NCBI GenBank assembly: GCA_028291285.1
Contig: JAQGIJ010000544.1
Location: 1-7,507 of the forward strand
Source: Phenylobacterium sp.
GTDB lineage: Bacteria; Pseudomonadota; Alphaproteobacteria; Caulobacterales; Caulobacteraceae
Length of the DNA: 7,507 bases
Direction of reading: 5' to 3'
Positions within the stretch are counted from its first letter, which is position 1, and the number at the start of each line of letters is the position of its first letter. Made by a program: the position numbers and the translations under genes. This document shows positions 6,157 to 7,507 of the stretch, piece by piece. The notes under the pieces are model-generated. The model had not been told where the DNA came from and did not search any database. It worked only from the letters and a program-made list of their open reading frames with translations.

Positions 6157-6528
6157 TTGGAGCCGTCGGTCGGACTTTTCTGGAGCGTGCTCGCGCCCCT
6201 GGGCTGCGTCTGCGTGATCTCCACCGGCCAGCTGCTCTTCAAGCTCGCCTCCGGCCATCTCGACTTCCGCCGCCCGCTCGCCGACACGCAGGGCCTGGTG
6301 ATCCTGGGCGTCGCGCTGGCGCTCTACGGGGCGGCGACGCTGGTCTGGGTGGCGGTGCTCCGGCATGCGCCGCTCAGCCGCATCTATCCGATCATGGCGC
6401 TCAGCTTCGTGCTCACCCCACTGGGCGGCATGGTCTTCCTGAAGGAGCCGATCTCCGGCGCCTACTGGGCCGGCGTGGCGCTGATCCTGGCCGGCCTGGT
6501 GGTCATCAGCCGCGCGTCCGCGGTCTGA
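6157..6528 (+). CDS. Small four-helix EamA/SMR-type membrane protein, ArnE/ArnF-like
   Basis: This 123-residue protein has four predicted membrane helices (about 7-29, 46-68, 74-95, 101-119), the layout of the small multidrug resistance/EamA fold. Its motifs match ArnE and ArnF, the subunits thought to flip undecaprenyl-phosphate-aminoarabinose: GQLLFK (24-29) in helix 1, LRHAPLSRIYP (68-78) before helix 3, and FLKEPIS (94-100) before helix 4. Placed right after an ArnC-like transferase, it is a good candidate for the flippase of that enzyme's lipid-linked sugar, though a metabolite exporter cannot be excluded. Only one such protein is visible, so it would act as a homodimer or with a partner encoded elsewhere. 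The start is TTG 6157 with AAAGG seven bases upstream; no ATG lies near the first helix. The last 67 bases overlap, in antisense, the 3' end of the PIG-L gene. Confidence 0.75.
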   Translation: MEPSVGLFWSVLAPLGCVCVISTGQLLFKLASGHLDFRRPLADTQGLVILGVALALYGAATLVWVAVLRHAPLSRIYPIMALSFVLTPLGGMVFLKEPISGAYWAGVALILAGLVVISRASAV

Positions 6529-7316
6529 GCGGGCAGGGCGGCGTCCAGGGCGGCGCGGACCTCCGCGTACGGCGCCTTGAACATCCGCTCGTAGAACAGA
6601 GGCCCGGCGTGCGGCCGCATCTCCACCCGCTCCGGCGTCAGCGCCTGCCAGCCGAAGCCGCCGCGGCGGGCCATGCCGCAGAACATCGCCGGCCAGATGC
6701 CAGACCAAGCGTAGGCCTGGGACGGAAAGGCCCGCACGCCGGCCATCCAGCGCAGCCAGTCGCGGGGCTCGAGGGGAAGGCGTGTGACCGGGCCGTTCTC
6801 GCCGAGCGGCGCGCCGGCGCGCAGCAGCGGGCCGGGCAGGCCCTGGCCATTGTAGAGGGTGAACTGGCGCACCGGCGCAGCGATCTCGCGGGCAAGCCGC
6901 ACGGCCATGTAGGCGCAGGTGTCGTGGTCCATGTGCCCGCCTTCCCAGGCCGGGACGACCAGGCGGCTGACGGCGCCGGCCTGCGCCACCTCAGCCTGCA
7001 GCCGCGGGAAGAGGGCGGCCGCCGCACGGTGCACCGACTGGTCGTAGGCGCCGGTCCCCAGGCCGATCGGGCGCACGGCGCTCTCGGGGACGCCTTGCCG
7101 CGCCAGGAAAGCCCTGGTCTCCTGCAGCCGCCGCGCGGCCAGGCTTTCGTCGCGGTAGTCGGCGAGGTAGAGGAAGCGCTGCTGAAGCCCTTGGCGCTGG
7201 GCCTCCCAGATCAGCGGCAGGGCGCAGTATTCGTCGTCGAAGTGGGCCAGGACATGGACGACGGTCATCAGCAGGATCCGGCGGCGCGCCTCTGCCCGCG
7301 ATGCGGGATTCAGCAT
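6462..7316 (-). CDS. PIG-L (LmbE) family zinc-dependent N-deacetylase
   Basis: Members of this family remove acetyl groups from N-acetyl amino sugars (GlcNAc-PI in eukaryotes, GlcNAc-inositol in MshB). The 284-residue product has AHFDDE (24-29) where the family has AHPDDE, and GGHMDHD (126-132) for the H-x-D-H motif. By analogy with MshB, H25, D28 and H131 would bind zinc, D27 would be the base and H128 the second catalytic histidine, so the active site looks complete; the usual Pro is Phe26. RRLQETRAFL (62-71) matches the conserved Arg/Glu helix after the first motif. No signal peptide is apparent, so it is probably cytoplasmic. ATG 7316 has GGAG nine bases upstream; Met17 (7268) is the alternative, just before the first strand. 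The last 22 codons lie antisense to the EamA-like gene. Neighbours suggest a sugar on a lipid carrier as substrate, but this is inference. Confidence 0.82.
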   Translation of the reverse strand: MLNPASRAEARRRILLMTVVHVLAHFDDEYCALPLIWEAQRQGLQQRFLYLADYRDESLAARRLQETRAFLARQGVPESAVRPIGLGTGAYDQSVHRAAAALFPRLQAEVAQAGAVSRLVVPAWEGGHMDHDTCAYMAVRLAREIAAPVRQFTLYNGQGLPGPLLRAGAPLGENGPVTRLPLEPRDWLRWMAGVRAFPSQAYAWSGIWPAMFCGMARRGGFGWQALTPERVEMRPHAGPLFYERMFKAPYAEVRAALDAALPAQTADARLMTTRPARISATPAQ

Positions 7317-7347
7317 GAAATCGCGGCTCCGGGAAGGCGGGCGGCCT

Positions 7348-7351
7348 AGGA
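7348..7351 (+). promoter_or_regulatory. Shine-Dalgarno core deciding the start of the right-edge gene
   Basis: AGGA lies five bases before ATG 7357, whereas the in-frame ATG at 7351 overlaps it and has no ribosome site at a good distance. This favours 7357 as the start. Confidence 0.5.
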
Positions 7352-7356
7352 TGGCG

Positions 7357-7507
7357 ATGACGAGGCCCAGGCCCAGGCCCAGGCTCGCGCTGAGCCCGTC
7401 CGCGGCCTACCTGGCGGCGCTCGCGGCGGGCTGGGCGGCGATGCTGGCGGTCGACCTGCCGGGCCACCTGAGCCTGGATTCGCTGCTCGAGCTCTATGAG
7501 GGCCGGT
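7357..7507 (+). CDS. N-terminus of a membrane protein, possible GT-C glycosyltransferase (cut by right edge)
   Basis: The frame is open from ATG 7357 to the end of the window (50 complete codons). It begins with a very basic Arg-Pro repeat (MTRPRPRPR), then one hydrophobic helix (about residues 16-34) and the segment DLPGHLSLDSLLELYEGR. A basic N-terminus, one helix and then an acidic first outer loop of the type PGHLS-x-DS-x-x-x-L-x-EGR recalls integral membrane glycosyltransferases of the GT-C fold and related uncharacterised membrane proteins that use polyprenyl-phosphate sugars; I remember this pattern only loosely. If right, it would be the enzyme that takes the flipped sugar in the periplasm. 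It is divergent from the PIG-L gene with 40 bases between starts. The hydrophobic protein call is firm; the family call is tentative. Confidence 0.5.
   Translation, partial: MTRPRPRPRLALSPSAAYLAALAAGWAAMLAVDLPGHLSLDSLLELYEGR
7363..7380 (+). repeat. Three tandem copies of AGGCCC
   Basis: Positions 7363-7368, 7369-7374 and 7375-7380 are identical hexamers, followed by a partial copy (AGGC). They encode alternating Arg-Pro at the N-terminus of the right-edge membrane protein. Being in-frame hexamers, copy-number changes would alter only the length of the basic tail. Confidence 0.8.

Noticed and set aside
6609..7349. A 246-codon plus-strand frame antisense to the PIG-L gene
   Set aside because: No motif and a typical shadow composition, while the minus strand shows both PIG-L metal motifs.

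Overview
The window is a very GC-rich piece of bacterial chromosome with tightly packed genes on both strands. Base composition, gene density, a DUF3597-type protein and Caulobacter-like promoter candidates suggest an alphaproteobacterium, possibly Caulobacterales (Caulobacter/Phenylobacterium type). That placement is inference; there is no rRNA or other marker to prove it. No tRNA, rRNA, CRISPR array, insertion sequence or phage gene was seen, and no gene-free stretch reaches 300 bases.

Left part (1-2101): the 3' end of an unrecognised gene (1-321, +) converges on a small DUF3597-family gene (395-823, -). A long, almost perfect hairpin (326-374) lies between them. A 90-base gap (824-913), in which I see no convincing promoter, separates the DUF3597 gene from a divergent major facilitator superfamily transporter (914-2101, +).

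Middle (2098-4872, all -): read in the direction of transcription, this is a putative glycosyltransferase with a TTG start (4872-3880), a 136-base gap with a hairpin, then an ABC-2 permease (3743-2907) and its ATPase (2910-2098) joined by an ATGA overlap. The pair looks like the Wzm/Wzt or KpsM/KpsT exporters that move O-antigen or capsule polysaccharide across the inner membrane. The ATPase stop shares the palindrome TTAA with the stop of the convergent MFS gene.

Right part (5028-7507): a 155-base divergent promoter region leads into a DPM1/ArnC-like family 2 glycosyltransferase with two C-terminal membrane segments (5028-6095, +) and a four-helix ArnE/ArnF-like EamA/SMR protein (6157-6528, +). 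A PIG-L (LmbE) family zinc deacetylase (7316-6462, -) converges on the latter with a 67-base antisense overlap. Divergent from the deacetylase is the start of a membrane protein cut by the right edge (7357-7507, +), possibly a GT-C type glycosyltransferase.

Together these are cell-envelope glycan genes: one module makes and exports a polysaccharide. The other carries the set of activities needed to load a sugar on undecaprenyl phosphate, N-deacetylate it, flip it and transfer it. That resembles the Arn (L-Ara4N) or Francisella galactosamine lipid A pathways in logic, but with a PIG-L enzyme in the deacetylase role. This functional link is a hypothesis.
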